A stretch of DNA of 48,424 bases from Paenibacillaceae bacterium ZCTH02-B3 (GTDB lineage: Bacteria > Bacillota > Bacilli > Paenibacillales > Paenibacillaceae): assembly GCA_002159065.1 (NCBI GenBank), contig LZRV01000140.1:1-48424 (forward strand), written 5' to 3'. Of this stretch, positions 16,948-24,763 are shown in pieces (the first letter of the stretch is position 1; every line of letters begins with the position of its first letter). The position numbers were made by a program, and so were the translations under genes. The notes under the pieces are model-generated. The model did not search any database. It saw only the letters and a program-made list of their open reading frames with translations, and was not told the DNA's origin.

Positions 16948-17846
16948 GTGCCCACGTGGCCTCCCGCTCCCGCGTTCCAGAGCTCGAAGCGGTCCGGATG
17001 GCGCTGCTGCATTTTGACACTTTCCGTGTAGGGAATCGCCTTGTCTTCCTCGTTGTGAATGAACAGAATCGGCCGGGGATAAATGGCGTTCACGGCGTTG
17101 TACGGATCGACGCTGGCCGGATCGATGTCCAGCGCCAGCGGAAGCAGCGTCATGATCATCGGCGTGAACGGTAAGTTGGGCAGATTGGACCAGTAGGACA
17201 AATTGGCTTCCAGGTATTCTTTCAGGTTGCTGAAAGGACTGTCCGCCACCACGGCGAAAACGTCCGGATCGGCGGCCGCCGCCATGAGGGCGGTCGCGGC
17301 CCCCATCGAAAAGCCGATCAGCCCGACCGGCTGGCCCGGCATCCCCGTACTCCTCACCCAGTCGATGGCGCCCAGCAGGTCGTCGGTTTCATATTGACCC
17401 ACGCTGGTGAACGATCCCCCGGACTCCCCGCTGCTGCGGAAGTCGAACAGGAGCAGATCATAACCCGCCTCCGACAACCCCTTGGCGACGGCGAGCCCCG
17501 GCACGTCGGATTGCAGCCGATTGCGGGAATATCCGTGCGCGAACACGATGGTTTTGCCCTTTTTCTCCCCGCTCGCGGGAATCAGCCAGCCTTTCAGGCC
17601 GGTTTCCCCGTCCCGGCTGACAAACGAGACGTCCGTATAGGCCAGCCCGTATTTTTCCGGCGTTTCCGAAACGGCCTCGCGGTCGGGATGGGACAACGAC
17701 CATCCGACAAAAAACGATATTCCCGCCGTGAGCAAAAAAAGAAGGAACACAAGGATCACGAAGCCGATCAGGAGGCGCTTCAACGTTTTGTTCCGTTTGC
17801 CGGCAGGAGGCGGGAACAATCGCACCCGGGCAAGATTCGACACCAT
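16881..17846 (-). CDS. Membrane-anchored alpha/beta hydrolase
   Basis: This 321-residue hydrolase has a basic N-terminus and one hydrophobic anchor (residues about 25-48, LLIGFVILVFLLFLLTAG), placing the catalytic domain outside the membrane. The catalytic triad is readable: nucleophile Ser in GFSMGAA, Asp in HNEEDKAIP and His in GAGGHVGTY. HGYSRNRL forms the oxyanion region. The closest pattern is the YqkD/BEM46 group of serine hydrolases, whose substrates are unknown. ATG 17846 follows AAGGAGG. The 3' end overlaps the convergent araC-like gene by 67 bp. Confidence 0.9.
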   Translation of the reverse strand: MVSNLARVRLFPPPAGKRNKTLKRLLIGFVILVFLLFLLTAGISFFVGWSLSHPDREAVSETPEKYGLAYTDVSFVSRDGETGLKGWLIPASGEKKGKTIVFAHGYSRNRLQSDVPGLAVAKGLSEAGYDLLLFDFRSSGESGGSFTSVGQYETDDLLGAIDWVRSTGMPGQPVGLIGFSMGAATALMAAAADPDVFAVVADSPFSNLKEYLEANLSYWSNLPNLPFTPMIMTLLPLALDIDPASVDPYNAVNAIYPRPILFIHNEEDKAIPYTESVKMQQRHPDRFELWNAGAGGHVGTYKTFPEEYIRRVTAFFDAAGS

Positions 17847-18035
17847 CGTTCCTCCTTTCGGAAATGGGCGAGCCGGATTCGGGGCGCCGCCTGTCCGTTT
17901 CGCCACATCCATTATATCCGCTTGCCCGGTATCAGAAAATATTAATATTTTTCAATTCCTTTTCTTTTTTAGGGGTCCTGTTTCCAGCAATATAACATGA
18001 TTTTAACATATTCCAGCAAAGTACTTCTATTTACA

Positions 18036-18046
18036 TTTTTCGACAA
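18036..18046 (-). promoter_or_regulatory. Spo0A box (0A box) upstream of the agr cassette
   Basis: TTTTTCGACAA is the exact reverse complement of TTGTCGAAAAA and contains the 7-bp 0A core TGTCGAA. It lies 86 bp before the first agr-cassette gene in an AT-rich region that also holds TAATAATAT (18076-18084), a possible -10. Spo0A control is inferred. Confidence 0.5.
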
Positions 18047-18131
18047 TTTCTTCGATGGAATAAGACAGAAAAATGTAATAATATTACCATACACGGCATG
18101 ATAGATAGAATCCGGTCGGGAGAGAGACCGC

Positions 18132-18773
18132 ATGAACGTGGACGTACCGGGATATATCGTTTTCGGGGCCATCGAGGCGGCGGGAATCTTCGCGATCATG
18201 TTTTATGTGTTTCGATTCGACGCAAAGCTTTATTACAAGGAAATTGCCGTCGCAAGCATCCTGTTTCCCTTTCTGACCTACATGATTCGGGTCGAGATGG
18301 AGCTTCATCCCATCGTATATCCGTTTGTGTCGGTCCTTTATTTCACCTTTTTCACCTACTCCATCCTGAGGGCTCCCGCTGTGTGGTCGCTGATCATCTC
18401 CAGCCTGGCCAATATCGTTCTTGTCGTTGCCCAATCGATACTCCTCGTCATATTGACAGCCGCTGATGTCATTTCATTCGAAAGGGTTACCAGCTACCAA
18501 AGAGACGCGTTTGCCTTGCAGCTGATCACCGCCGTCATTTTGACATTGATCGGACACCGAATTTATACAAGGGGATACGGCTTTTCTTTTCCCTTTCATG
18601 TCTTTCGCTGGAAAGGCGAAAACCGTTGGATGATGGCCATCATTTTGGTCTGGTTTGCCGTGATGGCGATTCTGTTTGTGAGTCAGAATGTGGCTTACGG
18701 CCTGGTCATTGCGATTGTCATTTTGTTCCTTCTCTTGTACTTTGCCGTTCGCAAGGAGAGGTCGGAAATATGA
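18132..18773 (+). CDS. Multi-pass membrane protein resembling an AgrC sensor domain without kinase
   Basis: This 213-residue protein is almost entirely hydrophobic, with about seven membrane segments (near residues 8-29, 36-54, 59-78, 81-108, 125-145, 166-185 and 187-206), and ends with a short basic-acidic tail AVRKERSEI. Size and topology match the N-terminal peptide-sensing domain of AgrC-type histidine kinases, but no dimerisation His or ATP-binding domain follows. Its stop overlaps the agrB start as ATGA. GGGAGAGAG precedes the ATG. It could be a kinase-less receptor, an immunity or export partner of the peptide, or an unrelated membrane protein; only topology and linkage support the first. 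Confidence 0.6.
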   Translation: MNVDVPGYIVFGAIEAAGIFAIMFYVFRFDAKLYYKEIAVASILFPFLTYMIRVEMELHPIVYPFVSVLYFTFFTYSILRAPAVWSLIISSLANIVLVVAQSILLVILTAADVISFERVTSYQRDAFALQLITAVILTLIGHRIYTRGYGFSFPFHVFRWKGENRWMMAIILVWFAVMAILFVSQNVAYGLVIAIVILFLLLYFAVRKERSEI

Positions 18774-19306
18774 TTGAAACCCTTTCCAGACGCATGGCGG
18801 TCCGCATGAAGGAAATCCATCCGGGTCATCCGATCAGCACTGAAGTGCTTGCCTTTGCCCTGGGTTCCATCATCAACATTTTTGGAACCATCGTCCTTTC
18901 GCTCGCATTGGCCGCCGTTTTGGGCCAAATGAAAGAAACGGCTCTGGCCATGCTGGCGTTTGCCGCGCTGCGGGCCATATCCGGCGGGCGGCATCTGAAA
19001 ACGAGCGTTTCCTGCATGCTGGTGACATCCGCAGGCGCCAATCTGATTCCGTTGGCCGCAACCTGCATCCCGTTTACGAAATATTCGATCATTTTGATGA
19101 CCGCAACCAGCATGGCGCTGGCGGCCGTGTTCGCCACCCGGAAGATTGAACGTCAAACGAGGATACCGAAAAAATATTTTCCGCACCTGCGCGTTCTGTC
19201 GGTATTGCTCATTGCGACAAATTTCATTTTTCTCAACCCGATCATCGCCATATCCCATTTCATTCAATCCGTATTGTTGATTCGATGGGGAGGTGAATCG
19301 CGATGA
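18770..19306 (+). CDS. agrB: AgrB-type peptide-processing endopeptidase
   Basis: This 178-residue integral membrane cysteine protease of the AgrB family trims the C-terminus of AgrD and forms the thiolactone. The catalytic dyad is in the conserved block RAISGGRHLKTSVSC, His75 and Cys82, seven residues apart as in the Staphylococcus enzyme (His77/Cys84), with Arg68 and the Gly-Gly before the His also kept. About five to six hydrophobic segments are present. AAGGAGAGG precedes the ATG. It is coupled by ATGA overlaps to the genes on both sides. Confidence 0.92.
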   Translation: MIETLSRRMAVRMKEIHPGHPISTEVLAFALGSIINIFGTIVLSLALAAVLGQMKETALAMLAFAALRAISGGRHLKTSVSCMLVTSAGANLIPLAATCIPFTKYSIILMTATSMALAAVFATRKIERQTRIPKKYFPHLRVLSVLLIATNFIFLNPIIAISHFIQSVLLIRWGGESR

Positions 19307-19437
19307 AGAAGCGGACGGTACACCTGATCTGTTCGCTTGCGGCCGGGTTGGCCTCCATGTTTGTCTTGACGGCTTGCTATTTCTGGGCGTACCAACCCGA
19401 AGTGCCCGAGGAACTGCTCAACAAAGAAGCGGCGTGA
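19303..19437 (+). CDS. agrD: AgrD-type cyclic lactone autoinducer peptide precursor
   Basis: This 44-residue precursor has a basic start MKKRTVHL, an amphipathic or hydrophobic leader to residue 22, the core TACYFWAYQP and the recognition tail EVPEELLNKEAA. The distance from core Cys25 to EVPEEL equals that from the core Cys to EVPKEL in Staphylococcus AgrD-I. By analogy the macrocycle would be Cys25-Tyr-Phe-Trp-Ala29, closed as a thiolactone, with cleavage before Tyr30. The start overlaps the agrB stop (ATGA), with GGGGAGGTG upstream. The mature peptide's N-terminal length cannot be predicted. Confidence 0.9.
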   Translation: MKKRTVHLICSLAAGLASMFVLTACYFWAYQPEVPEELLNKEAA

Positions 19438-19451
19438 TGGCTTGGGACGGG

Positions 19452-19486
19452 CTCCCTGGATCGTTTCCGGAAAACGATCCAGGGAG
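19452..19486. other. Perfect 15-bp hairpin between agrD and GH8 genes
   Basis: CTCCCTGGATCGTTT (19452-19466) and its exact complement (19472-19486) enclose a 5-nt loop CCGGA. Neither strand has a T run after the stem, so it is not a standard intrinsic terminator. It sits 14 nt after the agrD stop and 43 nt past the convergent GH8 gene, and may act as a bidirectional terminator or 3'-stabilising element. Confidence 0.7.
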
Positions 19487-19529
19487 TCGAATGGCCGCCT
19501 GAGGCAGGGCGATGTTGAAGCGGGCGTGG

Positions 19530-20693
19530 TCAGGGCAGCGGATGAACGTTTGTGGATGGCGGCATCCAGATGCGATACCGGCCGCTCAGGGCCAATAACG
19601 CGAACATGTACAGGCAATTGTCGTAGTATCGCCGGACGCCGGTGCGGACCGGGGTGTTCCAGAACCGTTCGACGAATGTCCGCGCATAAGGGCCTTTCGC
19701 CGCCAGCGAAGCCATCGCGTTGGTGGCCAGCAGGCCTACCGGATGAAGCGCCTTCTCTTCCAGCGGTTCTCCCGCGATGGTGTACCGGCGGTAATCGTCC
19801 GGATGCTTGTCCGCGAAAAACGTCTGGATGCGGTCGGACAAGTCGCACTGCCACGGGTCGGCGCGGAACCATTCCCAATCCAGGCCGATGTTGGCCGCCA
19901 CCCGGTACGAATCGCTGAAGAAGTGGCCGTGCCCCCGCACGTGGTTCGGCGTGCCGTCGTAAAAAGCGTATTCGGGCGCAAGTCCCGTCACGGGATGGCA
20001 AGCCTTTCGAAGGTAAGCCCGGCTGGCCGCGGCCGCCTCTTTCCAGAACGGACGGTCCTCCGGATCGGCCCACAGGGCAAACAGCTCGTAGAAATGCGGC
20101 AAATGGTAAGACGGATCGGTAAACTCCGCTTCCGGCACGAATTTGATCAACTTGTTGCGCGGATTCCACATCGGGTATCCGTCGCCGTCTTCGCCCTTGT
20201 GCAGGCAGGTCCTGAGCAGCTTGCGCGCCTGCCGGCCGTAATCGAACGGCGGCTGGCCGTCCCCCCAGCGGTGCGACGCGAAGAACAGGGCCATCGCGAA
20301 ATATTCCTCGCCGTCCGGAGCGGGCCCGTTGGACAAACGCGAACCGTCGGGCTTGCACGACCAGGCGAAGTAGCCGGCATGCAACCCTTCGGTCATATAC
20401 ATATGCGTCATCGTCCATTTCCACAGCCGGTCAAACACGTCCTTCCGGTCCAATTGCACGGCCATCATCATTCCGTAGGACATGCCCTCCGTGCGGACGT
20501 CAAGATTGCCGGTATCCAGGATGTACCCCGTGTCATCGCCGACAGGGTAATAGATACGCGTGTCTTCGTCCCCTTCGAAGAGCTTTGTCCACGTGTCTTC
20601 CACGCGCGCTTCAATCTCCGCTTCGCCGATGCCGCATTCCAGGAACACATTGCGGTATTGGCCGGTGTAAAAAGCGCCTTGCCGTTCGGACAT
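19530..20693 (-). CDS. GH8 reducing-end xylose-releasing exo-oligoxylanase
   Basis: This 387-residue glycoside hydrolase of family 8 has no signal peptide, so it is cytoplasmic. It closely follows the plan and length (388 aa) of the Bacillus halodurans Rex enzyme, which removes xylose from the reducing end of xylo-oligosaccharides. Family residues are seen: acid Glu69 in RTEGMSYGMMM, Asp127 in PAPDGEEYF, and the Asp of FSDSYRVAANI near residue 260 as the presumed base. ATG 20693 follows GGGGAAGG; an in-frame TTG three codons earlier is less likely. It complements the arabinofuranosidase and xylose-type oxidoreductase nearby. Confidence 0.92.
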   Translation of the reverse strand: MSERQGAFYTGQYRNVFLECGIGEAEIEARVEDTWTKLFEGDEDTRIYYPVGDDTGYILDTGNLDVRTEGMSYGMMMAVQLDRKDVFDRLWKWTMTHMYMTEGLHAGYFAWSCKPDGSRLSNGPAPDGEEYFAMALFFASHRWGDGQPPFDYGRQARKLLRTCLHKGEDGDGYPMWNPRNKLIKFVPEAEFTDPSYHLPHFYELFALWADPEDRPFWKEAAAASRAYLRKACHPVTGLAPEYAFYDGTPNHVRGHGHFFSDSYRVAANIGLDWEWFRADPWQCDLSDRIQTFFADKHPDDYRRYTIAGEPLEEKALHPVGLLATNAMASLAAKGPYARTFVERFWNTPVRTGVRRYYDNCLYMFALLALSGRYRIWMPPSTNVHPLP

Positions 20694-20845
20694 GCGAACC
20701 AAACCTTCCCCTTTCGCCGCCTTTCTTCCATTCTCCCTTCCGGTTCGAACCCGCGAAACCCGTGAAAGTTTAGTTCGTACTTTGAAAAATGAACAGCTTT
20801 CGCCCCGGCTCCCGTTTGACTTTGGCCCAGCGTTGCCGAATTAAG

Positions 20846-20879
20846 CAAAAAGTCCGTCCCCGCCAAGGGAGACGGACCC
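20846..20879 (-). terminator. Terminator of the glpX-ccpN-yqfL-oxidoreductase unit
   Basis: On the minus strand GTCCGTCTCCC pairs with GGGGACGGAC (one bulge) and is followed by TTTTTGC. It lies 35 nt after the oxidoreductase stop. Confidence 0.85.
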
Positions 20880-20913
20880 TTGATGCCCATAACGCCGGGT
20901 TCCACCCGTCATC

Positions 20914-21909
20914 TCACAGCTCGATGCGCCTCCGCTCCCGGGCGGAACGCAGGGCCGCTTCCAGCACCCGCATATTCTTCACCGCGTCTTCCGGCGGGAA
21001 GAGGTGCGGCACTTCCCCCAACACGGCGCGGGCGAAGTTGTCCGCCTGTACGGCGTAGATGTTGACGCCTTCCGCCGGTTCGAAGCGCTCCTTGCCTCCC
21101 GTCACCACATAGAAACCGGCATCGTTCTCTCCCGAGACAAAGGCGACCGGTACCCGGATCAAGCCCGCGGAACCGATGATCTCCAGCGTCTGCTGAGGTT
21201 CCGCCCACATGCCGCAGACGAAGGTGAGCGCGACGCCGCCTTCGTATTCCACCAGCCCGGACGCCGCCATGTCCACATGGTCGTGCTCCGGCGAGAAAAA
21301 CGCGTGGGCCGTGACCGCCACCGGCTCTTTCCCGGTGATCCAGCGGGACGCGCTGATGGGGTAGCATCCGACATCGTAGATCGATCCGCCGCCCCAGGCG
21401 GCAACAAACCGGACGTCGCCTTTGGCTTCCGGGCGGTTGAAGGTGAACACGCCGCGAATGGCGCGCAGGTCGCCGATTTCCCCGGAGGCCAGGATCTGGC
21501 GGATGCGCGCGACCCGGGGATGGTGGCGGTACATGAACGCCTCGGCCAGATGCACGCCGGCGTCGGCGCACGCCCGCACCATTTCCTCCGCCTCCGCCGC
21601 GTTCAGCGCGAGCGGCTTCTCGCAGAGGACGTGCTTGCCCGCCCGCGCCGCGCGGATCGTCCATTCGCGGTGCAGGTGGTTGGGCAGCGGTATGTAGACG
21701 GCGTCGATGTCCGGATCTTCCAGCAAGGCTTCATAACTGCCGTACGCCTTCGGGATGCCGAAACGCCGTGCCGTTTCCCGCGCCTTCTCCTCCCCACGGC
21801 TCGCCACCGCGACAATTTCGCCGCGTTCGGAGCCCAATATGGCGGGGATGACCTTGCTCACCGCGATATTCGCGCAGCCGAGAACTCCCCAACGCAATTT
21901 GGAAGCCAT
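20914..21909 (-). CDS. Gfo/Idh/MocA oxidoreductase, xylose dehydrogenase-like
   Basis: This 331-residue NAD(P)-dependent dehydrogenase has the Rossmann motif WGVLGCANIA (residues 7-16), the cofactor-domain motif CEKPLALN near residue 97 and the AEAFMYRHHP block near residue 122. That block marks the D-xylose dehydrogenase/dihydrodiol dehydrogenase branch. GGGSIYDVGCYPISASRWI carries the tyrosine region. It starts 9 nt after the yqfL stop, an odd partner for regulatory genes, and is followed by a strong terminator. With GH8 and GH51 enzymes close by, an aldopentose substrate is plausible but not proven. Confidence 0.9.
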   Translation of the reverse strand: MASKLRWGVLGCANIAVSKVIPAILGSERGEIVAVASRGEEKARETARRFGIPKAYGSYEALLEDPDIDAVYIPLPNHLHREWTIRAARAGKHVLCEKPLALNAAEAEEMVRACADAGVHLAEAFMYRHHPRVARIRQILASGEIGDLRAIRGVFTFNRPEAKGDVRFVAAWGGGSIYDVGCYPISASRWITGKEPVAVTAHAFFSPEHDHVDMAASGLVEYEGGVALTFVCGMWAEPQQTLEIIGSAGLIRVPVAFVSGENDAGFYVVTGGKERFEPAEGVNIYAVQADNFARAVLGEVPHLFPPEDAVKNMRVLEAALRSARERRRIEL

Positions 21910-21918
21910 TAAGAAGCT

Positions 21919-22755
21919 TCACTCTCCTTCCCCGTAAGGATCGTCCTGCAATCTTTCAAGAATGATTGCGGCCGTTTCTTCAATGGCCCGTTCCGATACG
22001 TCGATGACGGGACATTGGAGGCGGTCCATCACTTCCCGCGCGAACGCGAGTTCCTGCTGTATCCTTTCCGGGGAAGCGTAATTGGCCCTTCCGGGCAGCC
22101 CGAGGGACCTGAGGCGTTCTTTCCTGATGCGCAGCAGCCGGTCGGGTTCCATCATCAGACCGACCACGAGGCGGCCTCTCTTTTTGCGGAACAGTTCGTC
22201 GGGCGGCTTCACTTCGGGGATGAGCGGGTAATTGGCGGTCTTGATCCCCTTGTGCGCCAGATAGATGCTGAGCGGCGTCTTGGACGTCCGGGATACGCCG
22301 ACGAGCACCACCCGGGCGAGCATCAGCCCCCGCACGTCCTTGCCGTCGTCGTACTTGACCGCGAACTCGATGGCGTCGATCTTGCGGAAGTAATGGTCGT
22401 CCATCGCGTGCAGCAAGCCCGGCTCGTACCGGGGCGAACTGCCGAAAGTGTCGATGAACGCCTGCATCATCGGGCCCATGACGTCCACGGCGCGGACGCC
22501 CTGCCGGATCGATTCCTCCCGCATCACCTCCCGGAGTTCCGGCTGGACCAGGGTATAGGCGATGAAGCCGCCGTTTTCCTTCGCCTCGCGGATGATCGCC
22601 ACGACTTCCTCTTCCCGCTTGATCTGTCCGTAGCGCTTCACCCGCACCCGCTCGGAAGCGAACTGCCGCATCGTCGCCCGGGCCACCGCTTCGGCGGTTT
22701 CGCCGACGGCGTCCGAACAGGCGTATATCGTTTTGACTTTTTCTTCCTCAGCCAT
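21919..22755 (-). CDS. yqfL: Pyruvate phosphate dikinase/PEP synthase regulatory protein (YqfL/PpsR, DUF299)
   Basis: This 278-residue bifunctional kinase/pyrophosphorylase inactivates PPDK or PEP synthase by ADP-dependent phosphorylation and reactivates it by phosphorolysis. The family P-loop is GVSRTSKTPLSIYLA (residues about 150-164). N-terminal YACSDAVGETAEAV and C-terminal NYASPERIQQEL are also typical. ATG 22755 follows AGGAGGAAAACGG; an upstream in-frame start at 22776 overlaps ccpN. The gene order ccpN-yqfL matches Bacillus. The target dikinase is not in the window. Confidence 0.95.
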   Translation of the reverse strand: MAEEEKVKTIYACSDAVGETAEAVARATMRQFASERVRVKRYGQIKREEEVVAIIREAKENGGFIAYTLVQPELREVMREESIRQGVRAVDVMGPMMQAFIDTFGSSPRYEPGLLHAMDDHYFRKIDAIEFAVKYDDGKDVRGLMLARVVLVGVSRTSKTPLSIYLAHKGIKTANYPLIPEVKPPDELFRKKRGRLVVGLMMEPDRLLRIRKERLRSLGLPGRANYASPERIQQELAFAREVMDRLQCPVIDVSERAIEETAAIILERLQDDPYGEGE

Positions 22756-22772
22756 CCGTTTTCCTCCTGCCC

Positions 22773-23489
22773 TCACAGTTCGGAAGCGACATCCACCAGG
22801 AGTTGCACGACGTTGGTCTTGGAAATCTTGCCGATCAGCTCCGGAGGCTTTTGTTCGTCCTCTCCCTCCCGGCGCAGGACCACCGGAAGCGCGCTCACCT
22901 GGTGTTCGATCATCTTTGCCGCCGCTTCCAAAACCGTGTCTTCGGGAGAGACGGTCACCACTCTGGGCAGCCGGGTCATGACCATCTGCACCGGGATGGA
23001 CGAGGCGTTGGGATTGCCGAACGCCACCTTGAGCAAATCCTTCACGGTCACGACCCCGGTCAGCCCGCCCGCGTCATCGGTAACCGTCAGCATGCTCGAC
23101 TGCTCAAGGAACATGGTGAAGACCGCGTCGTGAACCGTGGCGTTCTCGCGGATCGCCGCCGGACGGCTCATCGCTTCCTTCACCTTGATTTCCTTCAGCC
23201 GCAGATTCAATTTCCCTTCGGGCGAAAACGCCTTGCCCAGGAAATAGCCGACTTTCGGCTTGGCGTCAATCAGGCCGAGCATCATCAAAACGGACAAATC
23301 CGACCGGATGGTCGGACGGCTGAGCCCAAGACTTTCCGCGATCTGCTCGCCGGTGATGGGAGCGTGCTGCTTGACGATGGCGATGATTTCCCGCTGTCTG
23401 CCGGTCAGTTCGATGGCCGTTCCCTCCTTCCCGGCTCGATCCCGCCCCCGCCGCGCGACGTCCGTCTTTTTCGCTGCCGCATGTGCCAT
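22773..23489 (-). CDS. ccpN: Gluconeogenesis repressor CcpN (HTH plus CBS pair)
   Basis: This DNA-binding repressor of gluconeogenic genes under glycolytic conditions has an N-terminal winged HTH (ELTGRQREIIAIVKQHAPIT onward) and two CBS domains that sense nucleotides. The start is uncertain. ATG 23489 (238 aa) is given, but it lacks a ribosome site and the first ~25 residues are low complexity. A strong AAGGAGGG (23422-23429) lies exactly seven nucleotides before an ATC codon at 23414. Starting there would give 213 residues, beginning (M)ELTGRQ, matching the Bacillus protein's length and start. It is followed by yqfL, and glpX ends just upstream. Confidence 0.93.
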   Translation of the reverse strand: MAHAAAKKTDVARRGRDRAGKEGTAIELTGRQREIIAIVKQHAPITGEQIAESLGLSRPTIRSDLSVLMMLGLIDAKPKVGYFLGKAFSPEGKLNLRLKEIKVKEAMSRPAAIRENATVHDAVFTMFLEQSSMLTVTDDAGGLTGVVTVKDLLKVAFGNPNASSIPVQMVMTRLPRVVTVSPEDTVLEAAAKMIEHQVSALPVVLRREGEDEQKPPELIGKISKTNVVQLLVDVASEL

Positions 23490-23531
23490 ATCCGACATTT
23501 TCTGTATACCACATCGCCCGTCTGGGCACAA

Positions 23532-24527
23532 TCAGGATTTTGCCTGTGTCAGACGGGCTTCGATCTCCCGAAGCACCGTTTTGTTCGGCAAATAGTGGAG
23601 CGAGCGGACGTAACGGATGGTGCGCGTCTTGGCGCGCATCACGATGGAGTGGGTCTCCGCCCGGTGGTCGGCGAAGTACCGGACACCGCCGAGAAATTCG
23701 CCGGGCGTCACCCCGGTGGCGGCGAAGATCACGTCATCCGAACCGACCATGTCGTCCATCGTCAGCACTTTGAGCGGATCGTCGATGCCCATTTGCAGGC
23801 AGCGGTCGTACTCCCGGCTGTCCCCCGGCATGAGCCGCCCCTGCAGTTCGCCTCCCAGGCATTTCAGCCCGGCGGCGGCAAGCACGCCTTCCGGCGCGCC
23901 TCCCGAGCCGACGTACATATCGATGCCCGCCTCGGGAAACGCCGGCGCCAGCGCCCCCGCCACGTCGCCGGCGGAAAGGAACTTGATGCGCACGCCGACC
24001 TTGCGCAGCGCCTCGATCAGCTTCTGGTGCCGCGGCCGGTCGAGAATCATGACGGTGAGGTCGGAGACGTTCTTGTTCAGGATTTCCGCCGCCTTGCGCA
24101 CCGTGATCTCGATCGGGTCGTTCAGCGAAAGCCTGCCCGCCAGAACGGGGCCGACGGCCAGCTTCTCCATATACATGTCCGGCGCGTGCAGGAGATTGCC
24201 CCGGTTGGCCACGGCGATGACCGACAAGGCGTTGTTCAGCCCCTTGGCCACCAGTTCCGTGCCCTCCAGCGGGTCGACCGCCACGTCCACTTCCGGCCCG
24301 TTCATGTTGCCCACCTGTTCGCCGATGTAGAGCATGGGCGCCTCGTCCATTTCGCCTTCACCGATCACCACCGTGCCGCGGATCGACACGGAATCGAACA
24401 TCGCCCGCATCGCCGTCGTGGCCGCCTCGTCCGCGCGATATTTATTGCCGCGGCCCATCCACGGCGCCGACGCGAGGGCGGCGACTTCGGTCACCCTCAC
24501 CAGTTCCAGCGCCAGTTCCCTTTCCAT
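23532..24527 (-). CDS. glpX: Fructose-1,6-bisphosphatase class II
   Basis: This 331-residue lithium-sensitive phosphatase of the GlpX family hydrolyses fructose-1,6-bisphosphate to fructose-6-phosphate in gluconeogenesis. Metal- and substrate-binding motifs are present: GRGNKYRADEAA near residue 25, VVIGEGEMDEAPML near 53, VDVAVDPLEGTEL near 80 and GSGGAPEGVLAA near 208. A GGAAGGGG site precedes the ATG. It is the first gene of a unit with ccpN and yqfL. The AT-rich upstream region holds an 11-mer close to the CcpN operator. Confidence 0.96.
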   Translation of the reverse strand: MERELALELVRVTEVAALASAPWMGRGNKYRADEAATTAMRAMFDSVSIRGTVVIGEGEMDEAPMLYIGEQVGNMNGPEVDVAVDPLEGTELVAKGLNNALSVIAVANRGNLLHAPDMYMEKLAVGPVLAGRLSLNDPIEITVRKAAEILNKNVSDLTVMILDRPRHQKLIEALRKVGVRIKFLSAGDVAGALAPAFPEAGIDMYVGSGGAPEGVLAAAGLKCLGGELQGRLMPGDSREYDRCLQMGIDDPLKVLTMDDMVGSDDVIFAATGVTPGEFLGGVRYFADHRAETHSIVMRAKTRTIRYVRSLHYLPNKTVLREIEARLTQAKS

Positions 24528-24600
24528 GCCGTCAACCCCTTCCGTTTCTGGAATGTCGCATCATGGAACCGGAAATTTCCGCTAATTCATGCATATTTAA

Positions 24601-24611
24601 TACATATCATA
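24601..24611 (-). promoter_or_regulatory. CcpN-operator-like 11-mer upstream of glpX
   Basis: TATGATATGTA on the minus strand matches 10 of 11 positions of the published CcpN consensus TRTGHYATAYW (mismatch at position 9). It lies 74 bp before the glpX start. The region is AT-rich, so a chance match is possible. Confidence 0.3.
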
Positions 24612-24722
24612 TCATCATTAATTACGCAATAATTAATTTTTTTCTTTATTTATGTCGTATTTTTTAGATGTCTTGTGTTGGATTTTGGCGTTCCAATCTC
24701 GATTCAATTCCCCCCGACACCC

Positions 24723-24752
24723 AAAAAAAGCCCGGCCCAGGACGGGCCGGGT
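24723..24752 (-). terminator. Terminator of the GHL10 hydrolase gene
   Basis: CCCGGCCC/GGGCCGGG arms with a 5-nt loop are followed on the minus strand by GCTTTTTTTGG. It lies 12 nt after the stop codon. Confidence 0.92.
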
Positions 24753-24763
24753 GGGTTAATTCG

